A program made the translations under genes and the position numbers. A DNA stretch of 64,000 bases from Notolepis coatsorum (taxonomy: Eukaryota > Chordata > Actinopteri > Aulopiformes > Paralepididae), in NCBI GenBank assembly GCA_963971535.1, contig OZ020589.1, forward strand, positions 96,918,121 to 96,982,120, given 5' to 3'. The notes below the pieces were generated by a model, which was not told where the DNA came from, ran no database searches, and saw only the letters and a list, made by a program, of their open reading frames with translations. This document shows positions 62,641 to 64,000 of this stretch, piece after piece (the first letter of the stretch is position 1; the number at the start of each line of letters is the position of its first letter).

Positions 62641-62770
62641 GGTGATATATCACATTCACACTCCAGTGATTTGGATTGAAAACTGCAAATACATGGGCTG
62701 TCCAAAGAATTTCAAAAGATACTTATATGGTTCTTCAGTGCAAGGGTTCAGTTAATGTTCATTGCTGGGT

Positions 62771-63030
62771 TAAGTACTTCTATTATATTCACATATATGC
62801 TTACTACATGTATCTATTCTATTCACATACATGCTTACTACTTTTATCTATTGCTATGTCCGCTCATCACAAACACGCAAACTATCTAACGCCTGTCCCC
62901 GTCTTTTAAGTACTTCTATTATATTCACATATATGCTTACTACATGTATCTATTCTATTCACATACATGCTTACTACTTGTATCTATTGCTATGTCCGCT
63001 CATCACAAACACGCAAACTATCTAACGCGG
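62771..63030. repeat. 136-bp tandem duplication
   Basis: TAAGTACTTCTATTATATTC to CAAACTATCTAACGC occurs at 62771 and again at 62907, with a single difference noticed near 62838. Each unit has internal CACATACATGCTTACTAC repeats. Confidence 0.9.
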
Positions 63031-63618
63031 CAACGCCTGTCCTTGCCTTCCTGTCTCCCTGAGAGAGGTTGTTTCGTGGTGATGACCGGAGTGGTGGACA
63101 TCCTGTGACGATGGCCGGGAGGAATGCAACACTACTATCACCGACATCTAAGAAGGGAGATCCCCCCTTGAACAGCCCTTCTAAGGTTTCTCTCCTCCAC
63201 ATTGCCTGTGGTGCATTTTTTCCTATTTCTAGGTTTTAGTGAGTTTTTCCTTACCTTCGCGTGGGGTATGTCTGGGAGTGTTGCATTCATTTATTTATTT
63301 TAAATTGTTTGGACTTCATGGTGTTTTTGTTTTGTTCTTGATTTATTGTGATGTTTATTCTTGACTTGTTTAAAGAAGACGTGTCCGGCCCATGGGGACA
63401 TTAATGTGTGTTGTCGGGCCTTACAAATACATTTGATTTGATTTGATTTAATGTGCTCAGTATGTGTTTATGTGTTAACGTTAGTTTCAGTCACGTTTTC
63501 ACAGCATTGTAGACAAGACCTTCCTGGGTGTGTGGGTATAAACAGTAGAAGTTGAACATAACTGCCCAATTGCACAGCCCTGCTAAATATCCCATCCCAC
63601 TATATTGTTATTGTATTC
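63031..63618. other. no gene; dispersed repeat with (TTTGA)n tail
   Basis: 63050-63440 reads like the 3' end of a retroelement (GAGTTTTTCCTTACC at 63242, GGGACATTAATGTGTGTTG, then GATTTGATTTGATTT at 63431). No coding frame. The following 150 bp are unassigned. Confidence 0.45.
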
Positions 63619-63970
63619 TAATTAGCCCTTAGGCTGCTTCATTACCAAATTCCTGTCCCCCAGTCTCCCACCATCCCTCCCCTCCCTTCATCCCTCCCTC
63701 CATCCCGTCACCAGGCGCGATCCATCTTGTTTTACTACTCGGTGTTGAATGCTGCCGACTATCGCGCATACGGCGTCTTAGGCCTCCTGTAGAATGACGT
63801 GTCAACAAATGTACATGTGTGTTGAATTTATGCTGTGCCATTGTTACTGTAAAAATGTAATGATTGTGATGTGTTGTTATTATTAATGAGACGTTGAGCT
63901 GTATGTGTGTGTCATGAATTTCCCCAAGGGGATTAATAAAGGAATATCTTATCTTATCTTATCTTATATA
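63619..63970 (+). mobile_element. CR1/L2-group LINE 3' end, (TATCT)n tail
   Basis: The 3' UTR ends GAATTTCCCCAAGGGGATTA, ATAAAGGAATA and (TCTTA)n at 63946-63967. The GAATTTCCCC...GGGGATTAATAAAG hairpin is the usual fish CR1/L2-group 3' signal, compare AATTTCCCTCAGGATAAT at 5455-5475. The coding part is decayed. Confidence 0.65.
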
Positions 63971-64000
63971 CTTGACCACAGTGTACAGCCCTGGCCTATT

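Overview
This window looks like vertebrate, most probably teleost fish, genomic DNA. The evidence is its repeat content: L2/CR1-group, L1/Tx1-like and other LINE fragments, tRNA-derived SINEs, many hAT elements with exact 8-bp target duplications, piggyBac and Harbinger-like MITEs, a tyrosine-recombinase-type gag-like ORF, and two Ty1/Copia LTR retrotransposons, an order rare in vertebrates but known from fish. I recognise no host protein-coding gene, rRNA, true tRNA gene or CRISPR array. Essentially the whole 64 kb is transposable elements nested in one another, plus minisatellites.

Layout. 1-6.3 kb: an L1/Tx1-like ORF2 remnant split by a hAT MITE, then two neighbouring hAT insertions, each holding a further hAT. 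6.3-16.8 kb: 3' ends of a LINE family with a (TCAA)n tail, two SINEs bracketing a TTCCATGG-type minisatellite, an L1/Tx1-like 3' end, a Harbinger-like MITE with a 74-bp piggyBac-like element inside, a 200-base assembly gap and a Copia LTR fragment. 16.8-21 kb: a minus-strand LINE reverse transcriptase with a triplicated motif, interrupted by 3.2 kb that holds a BED-finger ORF, a frameshifted THAP finger and a 92-bp-arm inverted repeat. 21.5-60.5 kb: the two ends of one hAT element, with the same 8-bp target duplication, lie 39 kb apart, so everything between them appears to have accumulated inside it.

The core of the window (25.7-53.0 kb) holds two Copia elements of one family in opposite orientation. 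The minus-strand element (LTR 25730-26022) received a complete L2 LINE with an intact 1082-residue ORF. A 6,953-bp segment of this composite (part of pol, the L2, gag, 5' LTR and about 190 bp of flank) is then present three times in tandem (26835-47693), almost without differences. The plus-strand element (48394-53015) has a perfect GATAC target duplication and nearly identical LTRs. In both elements the catalytic core of reverse transcriptase is missing and replaced at the same place by a related minisatellite. Both have a primer site complementary to the anticodon arm of initiator tRNA-Met, and both LTRs carry a CTCF-like motif.

After 53 kb come more SINEs, two adjacent piggyBac-type elements, a hAT element with decayed DUF4371-type transposase, an intact 477-residue gag-like ORF on the minus strand, and repeat-rich sequence ending in a LINE 3' tail. 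Family names rest on motifs read by eye; no database search was possible.
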